This document shows, piece after piece, positions 9,377 to 19,100 of a stretch of 64,000 bases of DNA. Below the pieces are notes generated by a model. The model made no database searches. It had not been told where the DNA came from and was given only the letters and a program-made list of their open reading frames with translations. The position numbers and the translations under genes were made by a program. Each line of letters begins with the position of its first letter. The stretch's first letter is position 1. Location of the stretch: NCBI GenBank assembly GCA_947631945.1, contig CANRNI010000004.1, positions 42,926 to 106,925 of the forward strand, written 5' to 3'. This DNA comes from an uncultured Clostridia bacterium. GTDB taxonomy: Bacteria > Bacillota > Clostridia > Oscillospirales > Acutalibacteraceae.

Positions 9377-10720
9377 ATGATTCAGACAATCAAAAATGCC
9401 TGGAGGATTCCCGAAATCAGGAAGAAAATACTGTTTACGGCGTTGATTATTTTCATATTCAGACTTGGCGCGGCTATCCCCGTTCCTTTCCTGAATATCG
9501 GAGCTGACGGTTTGCTCGGCAATACGGGAACAACGTCGGCAACGTTTTTCGATTATATCAACATGATTTCAGGTAACGCATTCAACTACGGTACGATTTT
9601 CGCAATGTCTATCACGCCGTACATTAACGCATCAATTATCATTCAGCTTCTTACCGTCGCTATTCCTCCCCTTGAGAGACTTTCCAAGGAAGGCGAGGAA
9701 GGACGTAAGAAAATAGCTGCGATAACAAGATATACGGCTGTAGGTCTCGGCGTTCTTCAGGCTGTGGCGTACTATGTATTCCTTCGCAGTCAGAATGCGC
9801 TGTCAACTACTGATTCAACCGGAGATAAAGTATTACAGGCTCTCACAATAATATTCGTTCTGACAGCCGGCACCGCGCTTACCATGTGGCTCGGCGAACA
9901 GATTAACGACAAGGGTATCGGCAACGGTATTTCAATACTCCTTTTTGCCGGTATCGTTTCAAGAATCCCGACTTACGTGGGTCAGCTTTATCAGTATATT
10001 TATTTCGGCGGAATTTATTATGCGCTTGTTCCGATTGCTGTTGTATGCCTTGTTCTGCTCGTTATCTTCATCGTATGGATGGATAATGCGGAACGCAGGA
10101 TCCCCGTTCAGTATACAAAGCGCGTGGTCGGACGCAAGATGTACGGCGGTCAAAGCTCTCATATTCCGATAAAGGTCAATATGTCGGGTGTTCTTCCCAT
10201 CATCTTCGCGAGCTCAATCCTCTCGCTCCCCGCGACTATTGAGATGTTTGTAAATCCCGAGGAAGGTAAATTCTGGGACAAATTCTTTAATGTGTTTACG
10301 GCCGAGCATTGGGCATACTCGATTATTTATTTCGTACTCATCATATTCTTTGCATATTTTTACTCTTCAATTCAGTATAATCCTATTGAAATGGCCAATA
10401 ACCTTGCCAAGAACAGCGGTACCATTCCCGGTATCCGCAGCGGCAGACCCACTTCGGATTATATTGCGAAGGTTATTTCAAAGATAGTTCTTCTCGGAGC
10501 TCTTCTTATCAGCGTTGTCGCACTCTTCCCGATTCTTTATTCGCAGATTACAAAGCTTATCTGTACTGCGGTCGGTCAGGTGGGAACAAATGGCGAAACA
10601 GGCGTTTCGATATCGCTCGGCGGTACGTCGGTAATCATTCTTGTAGGTGTTGCGCTTGAAACCGTACAGCAGCTCGAAAGCCAGATGATGATGCGTCATT
10701 ACAAGGGATTCCTTGATTAA
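9377..10720 (+). CDS. secY: Protein translocase subunit SecY
   Basis: SecY is the channel of the Sec translocase and works with SecE, SecG and SecA to move unfolded proteins across or into the membrane. The 447-aa product has about ten hydrophobic helices. It carries the signature GTIFAMSITPYINASIIIQL near residues 75-95, the plug region after helix 1, and the conserved cytoplasmic loop VDNAERRIPVQY-like sequence (MDNAERRIPVQYTKR). AAGGAGCG lies before ATG 9377. Location between rplO and adk is the usual Firmicutes arrangement. Confidence 0.97.
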   Translation: MIQTIKNAWRIPEIRKKILFTALIIFIFRLGAAIPVPFLNIGADGLLGNTGTTSATFFDYINMISGNAFNYGTIFAMSITPYINASIIIQLLTVAIPPLERLSKEGEEGRKKIAAITRYTAVGLGVLQAVAYYVFLRSQNALSTTDSTGDKVLQALTIIFVLTAGTALTMWLGEQINDKGIGNGISILLFAGIVSRIPTYVGQLYQYIYFGGIYYALVPIAVVCLVLLVIFIVWMDNAERRIPVQYTKRVVGRKMYGGQSSHIPIKVNMSGVLPIIFASSILSLPATIEMFVNPEEGKFWDKFFNVFTAEHWAYSIIYFVLIIFFAYFYSSIQYNPIEMANNLAKNSGTIPGIRSGRPTSDYIAKVISKIVLLGALLISVVALFPILYSQITKLICTAVGQVGTNGETGVSISLGGTSVIILVGVALETVQQLESQMMMRHYKGFLD

Positions 10721-10733
10721 CGGAGGGCGTACA

Positions 10734-11366
10734 GTGAATATTATTTTTCTCGGCGCCCCCGGAGCGGGCAAGGGAACCCAGGCGGAAAAAGTCAGCGCGA
10801 AGCTTGGAATCCCGACGATTTCAACAGGAAATATTATCCGTGAAGCCATAAAAGGCGGCACCGCTATGGGTCTTAAAGCCCGCGAGTATACGGAGGCCGG
10901 AAAGCTTGTTCCCGATGAAATCGTTATAGGTATAATCAAGGAAAGACTGTCGGCCGACGATTGCAAAAACGGCTTTATCCTTGACGGTTTTCCGCGTACT
11001 ATTCCTCAGGCGGAGGCTCTCGATGCAATGGGTATAGTTATAGATAAGGTAATCGACCTCGAAGTACCCGATGAAGCCATCGCGAAGAGAATGTCCGGCA
11101 GGAGAGTATGCGCAAAATGCGGAGCTTCATATCATCTTGAGTATAAAAAGCCGTCGGCAGAGGGAATTTGCGACGCGTGCGGAGCTGAGCTTGTTCAGCG
11201 TAAGGACGACGCTCCCGAGACGGTACTCGAGAGACTTAAGGTTTATCACAGCGAAACCGAGCCGCTTAAGGAATATTACAGCGGCACGGGCAAGCTAAAG
11301 ATAGTGGAAGGTCAGGAGAATGTTGAGGATACGACTGCCCTTACCTTCAAGGCGCTGGAGGACTAA
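10734..11366 (+). CDS. adk: Adenylate kinase (GTG start)
   Basis: Adenylate kinase interconverts ATP + AMP and 2 ADP. The track starts at TTG 10713 inside secY. GTG 10734, seven bases after GGAGG, gives MNIIFLGAPGAGKGTQAEK and a 210-aa long-type enzyme. The P-loop GAPGAGKGTQ is at residues about 7-16. The LID domain carries four cysteines (CAKCG...CDACG), the zinc-binding form usual in Firmicutes. The FILDGFPRT motif is present. It is followed immediately by map. Confidence 0.96.
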   Translation: MNIIFLGAPGAGKGTQAEKVSAKLGIPTISTGNIIREAIKGGTAMGLKAREYTEAGKLVPDEIVIGIIKERLSADDCKNGFILDGFPRTIPQAEALDAMGIVIDKVIDLEVPDEAIAKRMSGRRVCAKCGASYHLEYKKPSAEGICDACGAELVQRKDDAPETVLERLKVYHSETEPLKEYYSGTGKLKIVEGQENVEDTTALTFKALED

Positions 11367-11368
11367 TC

Positions 11369-12124
11369 ATGGTAGTGCTTAAAACGCGCAGGGAAATAGA
11401 GCTTATGCGTGAAGCGGGAAGAATTTCCGCTATGGCACTTAAAGCGGCAGGAGAAGCAGTCCGTCCCGGTGTGTCAACCTTTGAGATTGACGCGGCCGCC
11501 CGAAAGTATATAAAAAGTCAGGGCGCGGAGCCGAATTTTCTGGGACTGTACGGCTTTCCGGCTGCGGCGTGTATTTCCGTAAACAACGAGGTGATACACG
11601 GTATTCCGAGCAAAAAACGCATTTTAAAAGAGGGAGATATAGTAAGCATCGACCTCGGAGCCAGGAAAAACGGATATAACGGCGATAATGCTGCCACTTT
11701 CGCCGTCGGAAAAATTTCCGATGAGGCGCAGCGGCTGATAGACACGACGAGAGAGTCGCTTTACGAAGGGCTCAAACAGGCTGTCGCAGGCAACAGAATC
11801 GGCGATATCGGTCACGCGGTTCAAGCGTATTGCGAGGAAAGAGGCTTCGGCGTGGTTCGTGAATATGTCGGACACGGCGTAGGCAAAGAACTTCATGAGG
11901 ATCCTTCGGTTCCGAACTTCGGAACTCCCGGCAGAGGAGTCCGATTGCTGCCGGGTATGACAATTGCTGTCGAGCCCATGATTACTCAGGGAACGTGGGC
12001 TGTGAATCAGCTTTCCGACGGCTGGACGGTAGTAACAAAAGACGGAAAGCTTGCGGCGCATTTTGAACATACCGTAGCCATCACCAAAGACGGCGAATGT
12101 ATGATTCTGACGCTGCCCGAATGA
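11369..12124 (+). CDS. map: Methionine aminopeptidase, type I
   Basis: This enzyme removes the initiator methionine from nascent proteins. The 251-aa protein has the pita-bread fold motifs: INNEVIHGIPS-like (NNEVIHGIPSKKRILKEGD), the metal-binding aspartates (SIDLGARKNGYNGDNAATF), the histidine block (GHGVGKELHEDPSVPNFG) and the glutamates (MTIAVEPMI and FEHTVAITKDG). It starts two bases after adk, with GGAGG inside the adk end. It lacks the N-terminal zinc-finger extension found in some MAPs. Confidence 0.96.
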   Translation: MVVLKTRREIELMREAGRISAMALKAAGEAVRPGVSTFEIDAAARKYIKSQGAEPNFLGLYGFPAAACISVNNEVIHGIPSKKRILKEGDIVSIDLGARKNGYNGDNAATFAVGKISDEAQRLIDTTRESLYEGLKQAVAGNRIGDIGHAVQAYCEERGFGVVREYVGHGVGKELHEDPSVPNFGTPGRGVRLLPGMTIAVEPMITQGTWAVNQLSDGWTVVTKDGKLAAHFEHTVAITKDGECMILTLPE

Positions 12125-12155
12125 GGTTTAGCGTGAAAAATTTGAAGAAAGAAAC

Positions 12156-12210
12156 GATACCGGACACAAAAGACTTGAATTTTCACCGTATTTTGTGTGA
12201 TATCCGTATC
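12156..12210 (+). promoter_or_regulatory. Long hairpin before the KOW gene
   Basis: GATACCGGACACAAAA (12156-12171) can pair imperfectly with TTTTGTGTGATATCCGTATC (12191-12210). The hairpin ends a few bases before the start codon candidates of the KOW-domain gene. No Shine-Dalgarno sequence is visible for that gene. A translational control role is inference. Confidence 0.35.
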
Positions 12211-12224
12211 GCGTGGCGATTTGT

Positions 12225-12479
12225 ATGGAAATTGAAATCGGGCGTGTCGTAATATCAATGTCGGGAAGGGACAAGGGATATTTTCTTGTCGTTTCGGATA
12301 TGGCGGAGGGATACGTTTTCGTCTGCGACGGAAAAGAACGTCCTCTCGAAAGACCGAAAAAAAAGAACCCGAAGCATTTAAAGGCTACGCATTATGTCCT
12401 TTCCGAAGCGCAGACAGCAACAAATCGTTCTTTAAAAAGGGCGCTGGGAGAAATTTCGGCATCCGAAAAAGGGAGGTAA
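12225..12479 (+). CDS. KOW-domain RNA-binding protein
   Basis: The 84-aa product (88 aa if GTG 12213 is used) has a KOW-like N-terminus (IGRVVISMSGRDKGYFLVV) and a basic middle (ERPKKKNPKHLKATHY). Small KOW proteins between map and infA are common in Clostridia and resemble archaeal/eukaryotic L14e-type proteins. Their role in ribosome function is not well defined. No good ribosome binding site is seen for either start, and a long hairpin precedes it. It ends seven bases before infA. Confidence 0.85.
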   Translation: MEIEIGRVVISMSGRDKGYFLVVSDMAEGYVFVCDGKERPLERPKKKNPKHLKATHYVLSEAQTATNRSLKRALGEISASEKGR

Positions 12480-12485
12480 AACAGT

Positions 12486-12704
12486 ATGTCAAAACAGGAT
12501 ATGATAGAGGTCGAGGGCAAAGTTGTAGAGGCTCTTCCTAACGCAACCTTCAAGGTCGAGCTTGAAAACGGACGCCAGATAACGGCCACTATATCCGGCA
12601 AGCTTAGAATGAACTACATCAGGATACTTCCCGGTGATAAGGTAACTATTGATATGTCGCCGTACGATCTTACAAAAGGTCGTATAACGTGGCGATCCAA
12701 ATAG
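12486..12704 (+). CDS. infA: Translation initiation factor IF-1
   Basis: IF-1 binds the 30S A site during initiation. The 72-aa OB-fold protein ([20 protein letters not shown], then [19 protein letters not shown]) is near-identical in layout to other Firmicutes IF-1. GGGAGG lies before ATG 12486. The order infA-rpmJ-rpsM-rpsK is canonical. Confidence 0.97.
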   Translation: MSKQDMIEVEGKVVEALPNATFKVELENGRQITATISGKLRMNYIRILPGDKVTIDMSPYDLTKGRITWRSK

Positions 12705-12727
12705 GTAATTTTTTAGGAGGTAAAACA

Positions 12728-12841
12728 ATGAAAGTCAGACCTTCTGTAAAGAAAATTTGCGAGAAGTGCAAAATCATTAAACGCAAGGGAAAAGTAATGG
12801 TTATATGTGAAAATCCCAAGCACAAGCAGCGTCAGGGCTGA
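12728..12841 (+). CDS. rpmJ: 50S ribosomal protein L36 (not in ORF track)
   Basis: This 37-aa gene is too short for the supplied track. It reads [20 protein letters not shown] and ends NPKHKQRQG. It has the zinc ligands CEKC, a further cysteine and a histidine in the usual L36 pattern. TAGGAGG precedes ATG 12728. It sits between infA and rpsM, as expected. Confidence 0.96.
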   Translation: MKVRPSVKKICEKCKIIKRKGKVMVICENPKHKQRQG

Positions 12842-12878
12842 CGTCCTGATAATACCGTAATGGAGGTGCAACTGACAA

Positions 12879-13247
12879 ATGGCGCGTATATCCGGTGTTG
12901 ATCTTCCCAGAGAGAAGAGAATTGAAATCGGTCTTACCTATATATACGGTATCGGCCGTAAAACCGCAAGCGACATTATTAAGGCAACAGGTATAAATCC
13001 TGACACAAGAGTCAAGGATTTAACTGAGGACGACGTTTCAAAGCTTCGTGAGTACATCGACCACAACGTTAAGGTTGAGGGCGATCTCAGAAGAGAGACG
13101 GCGTTCGACATCAAGAGGCTCGTTGAAATAGGATGCTACCGCGGCGTCCGTCACAGAAAAGGTCTCCCCGTAAGGGGACAGCGTTCCAAGACAAACGCCC
13201 GCACACGCAAAGGTCCTAAGAAAACCATAGCCAATAAGAAGAAATAA
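12879..13247 (+). CDS. rpsM: 30S ribosomal protein S13
   Basis: S13 bridges the 30S head to the 50S subunit. The 122-aa product starts [20 protein letters not shown], contains the helix-two-turn-helix [12 protein letters not shown], and ends with the basic [18 protein letters not shown] tail. GGAGGTG lies before ATG 12879. Confidence 0.97.
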   Translation: MARISGVDLPREKRIEIGLTYIYGIGRKTASDIIKATGINPDTRVKDLTEDDVSKLREYIDHNVKVEGDLRRETAFDIKRLVEIGCYRGVRHRKGLPVRGQRSKTNARTRKGPKKTIANKKK

Positions 13248-13262
13248 TCAGGAGGGAACAGT

Positions 13263-13667
13263 ATGGCTACAAAAGCAACCGCTAAAAAAGGCGCCGCGCG
13301 TAAACGCCGTGAGCGCAAAAATATTGAACGCGGCGCGGCTCATATCCAGTCCACTTTCAACAACACCATCGTTACCATTACCGATACGCAGGGTAATGCC
13401 GTATCATGGGCGAGCGCGGGCGAAATGGGCTTCAGAGGTTCAAGAAAGTCAACGCCCTTCGCAGCGCAGACTGCGGCGGAGACCGCGGCTAAGACGGCAA
13501 TCGACCACGGCATGAAAACCGTAGAGGTTTATGTCAAGGGTCCCGGACAGGGAAGAGAAGCCGCAATCAGAGCGCTTCAGACGGCAGGTCTTGAAGTAAG
13601 CATGATTAAAGACGTTACTCCTATCCCTCACAACGGCTGCCGTCCGCCTAAGAGAAGGCGTGTATAA
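13263..13667 (+). CDS. rpsK: 30S ribosomal protein S11
   Basis: S11 contacts the platform and the E-site mRNA. The 134-aa product has a basic N-terminal tail ([17 protein letters not shown]) and the conserved [19 protein letters not shown] and [18 protein letters not shown] segments. AGGAGG precedes ATG 13263. Confidence 0.97.
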   Translation: MATKATAKKGAARKRRERKNIERGAAHIQSTFNNTIVTITDTQGNAVSWASAGEMGFRGSRKSTPFAAQTAAETAAKTAIDHGMKTVEVYVKGPGQGREAAIRALQTAGLEVSMIKDVTPIPHNGCRPPKRRRV

Positions 13668-13693
13668 CCTAAAAACTGGAGGTGTTTTAACAC

Positions 13694-14311
13694 ATGGCAA
13701 GATATACCGGCGCGGTATGCAAGTTATGCCGCAGAGAGGGCAAGAAGCTCTTTTTAAAGGGTGAGAGATGCACAAGCCCGAAATGCTCGATTGACCGCCG
13801 CAGCTATGCTCCCGGTCAGCACGGTCAGGGACGCAAAAAGCTTACGGAGTACGGTCTTCAGCTTCGCGCTAAGCAGACAGCAAGACGTTTCTACGGATTA
13901 AACGAAAGTCAGTTCCATAAATATTACGTTATGGCTGTTCGTCAGGCGGGCGTTACCGGTGACAATTTACTTCGTATCTGCGAAAGCCGTCTTGACAATA
14001 TCGTTTATTTGCTCGGCTGGGCGTCCTCACGTCCCGAAGCGAGACAGCTTGTCACTCACGGTCATTACCTTGTAAACGGTAAGAGAGTAGATATCCCCTC
14101 ATACCTTTGCAAAGCCGGCGATACGCTGGCAATCAGCAAGTCAAGCCTTGATTCGGAAAAGTTCAAAGCTATTCTTGAAAAAACAGGTACGATCCCCGCA
14201 TGGCTTGAAACAGGCGATAATTATACCGCAAAAGTTATTGCTCTTCCGACGCGCGACCAGATTGAAGTCCCGGTTGAAGAACATCTTATCGTCGAGTTCT
14301 ATTCACGTTAA
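13694..14311 (+). CDS. rpsD: 30S ribosomal protein S4
   Basis: S4 nucleates assembly of the 30S body and autoregulates in many bacteria. The 205-aa protein has the [21 protein letters not shown]-terminus with cysteines (CKLC...C...C) suggesting the zinc-binding S4 form. It also has an S4 RNA-binding domain around residues 95-155 ([20 protein letters not shown]). The site GGAGGTG precedes ATG 13694. It lies directly before rpoA. Confidence 0.97.
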   Translation: MARYTGAVCKLCRREGKKLFLKGERCTSPKCSIDRRSYAPGQHGQGRKKLTEYGLQLRAKQTARRFYGLNESQFHKYYVMAVRQAGVTGDNLLRICESRLDNIVYLLGWASSRPEARQLVTHGHYLVNGKRVDIPSYLCKAGDTLAISKSSLDSEKFKAILEKTGTIPAWLETGDNYTAKVIALPTRDQIEVPVEEHLIVEFYSR

Positions 14312-14371
14312 CGGTTTGACCACAACCTGTATTTTTAGCAGCGAGGCTGCAATTATTAAGGAGGGTTTTGA

Positions 14372-15322
14372 ATGATAGGTATTGAGAAGCCCGGAATTGA
14401 TGCCGTTGATTTAACTCAGGACGGTACCTACGGCAAATTTGTTGTTGAACCTCTTGAAAGAGGCTACGGTACTACTCTCGGCAACAGTCTCCGCCGAATT
14501 CTTTTATCATCACTTCCCGGATATGCTATCACTTCTGTCAGCATTGACGGTGTTCTTCATGAGTTCTCGACTATTGAAGGCGTAAAAGAAGATGTTACTG
14601 AAATCGTTCTGAATTTAAAAAACGTAATTCTGAAAATTCATGGCTCAGGACCCAAAACAATGTATATTGACTGCAGCGGTGAATGTGAAATCACCGCCGA
14701 CGATATACAGGCGGATTCCGAAGTTGAGATTCTCAACCCGGAACTGCATATAGCAACGCTTAACGCTGACGCGCACGTCCGCATGGAGCTTACGGCGGAC
14801 TGCGGCAGAGGTTATATTTCGGCAGAAAAGAATAAGAAGCTGATGGATCCCGTTATAGGAGTTATCGCGATAGATTCTATTTATACACCTGTCGTAAAAG
14901 TAAACTATACAGTCGATAATGCTCGTGTCGGTGACGTAACCGATTACGATAAGCTTTCGCTTGAAGTTTGGACCAACGGTACAATCGCGGCAAGAGACGC
15001 GGTTTCCTTGGCAGCCAAGATTCTCAACGAGCATCTCAACCTCTTTATAGATTTGTCCGACGAAGCGGGCAACACGGAGGTCATGATTGAAAAGGGCGAA
15101 GATAACAAGGCTCAGATTTTAGAGATGACTGTTGAGGAACTTGACCTTTCGGTTCGCTCGTTTAACTGCTTAAAGAGAGCGAACATTCATAAGGTAGAGG
15201 ATTTAATTTCCAAATCCGAAGAGGAAATGATGAGAGTGAGAAATCTCGGACGCAAATCTCTTGACGAGGTTATCGCAAAGCTAAGCTCTCTCGGACTTTC
15301 CCTTCGCAGAGAGGACGAGTAA
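14372..15322 (+). CDS. rpoA: RNA polymerase subunit alpha
   Basis: Alpha dimerises to start RNA polymerase assembly and its C-terminal domain contacts UP elements and activators. The 316-aa product has the N-terminal domain ([20 protein letters not shown], residues about 30-50) and a helix-hairpin-helix C-terminal domain from about residue 250 ([20 protein letters not shown]). AAGGAGGG precedes ATG 14372. The short gap from rpsD holds a small GCAG/CTGC stem. Confidence 0.97.
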   Translation: MIGIEKPGIDAVDLTQDGTYGKFVVEPLERGYGTTLGNSLRRILLSSLPGYAITSVSIDGVLHEFSTIEGVKEDVTEIVLNLKNVILKIHGSGPKTMYIDCSGECEITADDIQADSEVEILNPELHIATLNADAHVRMELTADCGRGYISAEKNKKLMDPVIGVIAIDSIYTPVVKVNYTVDNARVGDVTDYDKLSLEVWTNGTIAARDAVSLAAKILNEHLNLFIDLSDEAGNTEVMIEKGEDNKAQILEMTVEELDLSVRSFNCLKRANIHKVEDLISKSEEEMMRVRNLGRKSLDEVIAKLSSLGLSLRREDE

Positions 15323-15361
15323 ATCCAACATTATACCACTAACGGTAAAGGAGTGAATTTT

Positions 15362-15703
15362 ATGCCCGGAACCAGAAAACTCGGCAGAGCTACGGATTCC
15401 CGTAAGGCTATGCTCAGAGCAATGGTAACATACCTTTTGGAAAACGGCAGAATCGAGACCACCGTTACAAGGGCTAAAGACGTTCGTTCTATGACGGAAA
15501 AAATGATTACTCTTGCAAAAGAGAACAATCTTCATAATTACAGACAGGCAATGTCCTATGTTACAAAAGAAGATGTTGTTAAAAAATTGTTTGACGAAAT
15601 CGCGCCTAAGTATAAAGAGGTCGGAGGCGGTTATTGCCGCATAATCAAGACAGGACCCCGCAGGGGTGATGCCGCTGAAATGTGCATTATCGAGCTTGTC
15701 TGA
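15362..15703 (+). CDS. rplQ: 50S ribosomal protein L17
   Basis: The 113-aa protein starts [20 protein letters not shown], the L17 start. GTG 15353 in the track overlaps the AAAGGAG site, so ATG 15362 is chosen. It is the last gene of the operon and is followed by a strong terminator. The ecfA/ecfT/truA/rplM/rpsI genes that often follow in Firmicutes are not here. Confidence 0.97.
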   Translation: MPGTRKLGRATDSRKAMLRAMVTYLLENGRIETTVTRAKDVRSMTEKMITLAKENNLHNYRQAMSYVTKEDVVKKLFDEIAPKYKEVGGGYCRIIKTGPRRGDAAEMCIIELV

Positions 15704-15737
15704 TTGCAGGGGAATTTGTCAACACCCTGAATATTAT

Positions 15738-15772
15738 CGGGAGATGCTTTAAAAGCGTCTCCCGCTTTTTTA
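15738..15772 (+). terminator. Intrinsic terminator of the ribosomal operon
   Basis: CGGGAGATGC (15738 on) pairs with GCGTCTCCCG (to 15764), with one G-U pair and a short loop, followed by CTTTTTTATTT. It lies 35 bases after rplQ. Strong stem and T-run. Confidence 0.9.
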
Positions 15773-15784
15773 TTTGGACATTTT

Positions 15785-15922
15785 TGAGGTTTTCGGATAT
15801 CCATTGTATACGCCTTTGTGTTTTTTTGCTATTTCCGCCATAGTGTCTTAAATCCTTGAAATACACAAAGTAAGCCTGCGGATTTTGCCATGTCCGACGA
15901 AAATTTTTCTCAAAAAACCTCA
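15785..15922 (-). repeat. Decayed relative of the 177-bp element
   Basis: The stretch is bounded by 9-bp inverted arms TGAGGTTTT (15785-15793) and AAAACCTCA (15914-15922). Its interior shares an ordered run with the reverse orientation of the intact elements: TCCTTGAAATAC, then CCTGCG, then CGACGAAAATTTTTCTCA. The minus frame reads QAYFVYFKDL where the intact elements read GILAYFKELL. It is divergent, and an independent origin cannot be excluded. The track ORF 15687-15923 runs through it and through the terminator and is not taken as a gene. Confidence 0.45.
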
Positions 15923-15968
15923 TATTGACTTGGCAGATAAAAAAATCGGATAATCTTTGGATTTGGTA

Positions 15969-15997
15969 TTGTAATTTTTATTTTTTTATGCTATACT
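15969..15997 (+). promoter_or_regulatory. Promoter candidates of the VWA surface-protein gene
   Basis: TTGTAA (15969-15974), a 17-base spacer and TATACT (15992-15997) make a good sigma-A promoter about 200 bases before the start codon. A second candidate, TTGACT-18-GATAAT, lies at 15925-15954. Both predict a long AT-rich 5' leader in which I see no ORF or known riboswitch. Confidence 0.55.
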
Positions 15998-16197
15998 CAC
16001 TATGTGTGTTACCAACACGCGTTACTTTGTTGTACCGTTTTTGTATAATTAATAGATATTTTTCGTAAAATTGTATGTTTTTTATATTATTTATATGTGT
16101 TTCATACATAAATTTGTGAAAAACGATTCATTGATGCGGTTATAGGTACTGAAAGATTTATTGCAGTCATATATAGAGGAAAGGATGGTCTTCTGTT

Positions 16198-19100
16198 ATG
16201 AAAGATGAGTTTTTAAACGGCGCTCAAGCTGTTTTAAGGGCGCATAGACGCGAAATGATAAAACGCAGAGTTATAAGTATGCTTATGGCGGTTGTTATAG
16301 TTTTTACCGCGATTATCGCGATTCGTCCGTCCGACGCTCTTGTAATCGCCACGAGCGGAGTTACTCCGGGCGTTAAACGCACAGCCGACGGCAGCACTAT
16401 GGACACTTATGTAGATCAGCTTATAAACGACACCGACGGTTCGCGGCAGGCGGGCAGAGTTTGGAGCGACAAGAGCGTATTCGCGTACGGCGAGAGCACG
16501 GAAACGACGGTCGGCAACACTAAGCGCGTATTTACGAAAGACACTTTGAAGCTCGACGAAAGTCTGGACGGCGTTGGCGGCGAAATCAAGATAAACGACG
16601 ATTTCCTTCACGTATACAGCGCGTTAGGAAGCAGCGAAACAATCAATGAGCAAGCGGAATCCCCTGCTGACGTTGTATTCCTTATAGATATGTCGGGTTC
16701 GATGGCTTACGACATCAAACATGGCGACTCGACCGAAACTTATCATCATGAAAATCTCAGAGAGCGTATGAATGATTCGCGAATTCAGGCAGTGCTTGAC
16801 GCGATAAACTCAAATATAGATAAATTGATGAACCTCAACCCAACGAATCAGGTCGCAGTTGTCGCTTACGGCGCGACAGCCTTCACTCTTATGCCCTTGG
16901 GACATTATACAAAAGAGGGCGGAAAAGATTATCTTGTGGTTGATGATTTTGAGGATTATAACAACCACCCTTACGGTTATGTCAGAGGTTCGTATCCGAA
17001 CGGAAATATTGATAACGTTATTTCAGGCGCAGGATATACGGTAACCGCTCACGGTTACAAAACAGACAAGGGCGAAGGCGCAAAAGTGTTGGTAGACAAT
17101 AAGGTCAGAAACACATATGTTGCAGACGAAACAGTATCCGATAATAACATACACCAAATAGGCTTTAACACCGATATGCAGGCGGGAATTTATGTTGGTT
17201 TTGAAGAATTATACAAAAATTTTGTTGATAAAGATGACGTTTCATATTCGTATGTGTCAAAACTTGATCAGCAAAAGTACACTATCCCCCGCATACCGGC
17301 TGTTTTCGTTATGACTGACGGCGGTTCTAACTTTGCGCTAAAGGGGAAGAACGCAAGTATCAGCGGAGACGAATGGCACAATCTTGACGTTCCCGATACG
17401 ATTAATAGTTATTCCGACGACAGTGTCAAAAAATACAGAAGTGAGTTATCAGAAGACAATGGCGCAGCCGTAATTCTTGATATTCTTATGACCGCTTCAT
17501 ACATGAAATCAAAGGTATTTAACAAGTATGAAAGTCTGATAAATTCCAATGAAAAAATAAGAAACGATAACAAACAGAATCTTCGTCTTTTGGTCAGCAC
17601 TATCAGCGTCGATCCTCCCGATTCCGCATATCAAGTTCCGCGTATTTATGCCACGATGGATCCGAAAAGATACTTTAACTCCGAGCCTCCCGAGCTTCCC
17701 GAAGGAAGAGAATGGAAAAAAAGGAGCGACGTAATAGATGCGTACAATCTTTGGAATAAGTGGTGCGCTCAATCCGACGGCGGAAAGATCGACGTATCGG
17801 TAACCGATAATGACAAACATACAACCTTTTCATTCCCGATTAACAGGCTGAAAGCCGGCGGAGAGTTCGACGTTACAAACGAAGACGTTGAAAAGAATAT
17901 ATTTTATAACGATTATTTCTATGAAGCTATCGGTAACAATATCGGTAAAGTATTCGATCAGTTGGTCGGAGATTTGAATAATACTTTGTTCACACCGGTA
18001 AGCGGAATAAATGCGTCCGGCGCGAGTAACTCCATTACGTATATGGACCCGATAGGAACGTATCTTGAAGTCAAGGACGTATTAAACGTGTCTCTCTTCG
18101 GCGAACTCTACAATATCAGACGCGTGGCGATCTACGATTACAGTTTCAACGTTAAGCATTTGAATGAAAAGGGATCGTTTGATAACGGCTGGTATCGCAA
18201 AACCGCCGTGGATGAAGAAGGTAACGAAACTTGGGAAGCGGTCAATGACGGCAGCGGCAGTTGGGAAAATGGCGATATTTATTACGTCAACGGCGATACC
18301 GCGAGGGAATTTGTACCGACGCTTGAGATCACCGAAGACAATGACAGTATTACCCCGCAGCAGCAAAATACCGTTTACACATTCTTCAGATTCGACGACG
18401 CCGACGCAAATACCGATAAAATGAATCCGTGTTACAGCGATACGACGTTCAAGCTGAGCGATATAAGAATATGGGTCGAAGATACCGGCAACTATGAAAA
18501 TAAGGACGACAATATGTCTGTCGAAAAGGGCTACGATCAGGCATTTTACGTTGATATTCCGCAAAGTGCTCTCCCGATTCAGACTGTAACGATTGACGTT
18601 GATAAAAACCTTAATATCAAATACACGGATAATATGGACATTCATACGCAGTCCTCGCCGTTAAGAGTTTATTATACCGTAGGCGTTAAGAACGAGATAC
18701 TGACCGAGGACGGCGCAAATGTTGACTTATCCGCTGTCCGTCAAGAGTATATCACGGAGCATAAAGCCGAAGATAATTCCGTTTATTTCTATTCCAATTA
18801 CTACAGCGAAACGATGTATGAGGGTTACGCAACTCAAGCGGCTCGCACGCGCGGCGACGCTGTTGTATCGTTCTCGCCGTCGTCCAATAACCGTTACTAC
18901 ATATTTCAGAAAAATCTGCCGATTTACGCGCATGCGTATCTTGTAGGCGACGGCGGTGCGATTACAAAGGTTGACGAGAACAACGGCTACGGACACGGCG
19001 TTGAAAATTGGACGGAAGGCGCGTCATGGAACGGCGGGGAATACGGCGGTGAATTTGCAAATGAGCAAGCAGTTAAAGACGCGTTCAACAAAAGTACGGT

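Noticed and set aside
15687-15923. 78-aa minus-strand ORF after rplQ
   Set aside because: It runs through the rplQ end, the terminator and a decayed repeat. Only the repeat part resembles anything, namely the frame of the 177-bp element.
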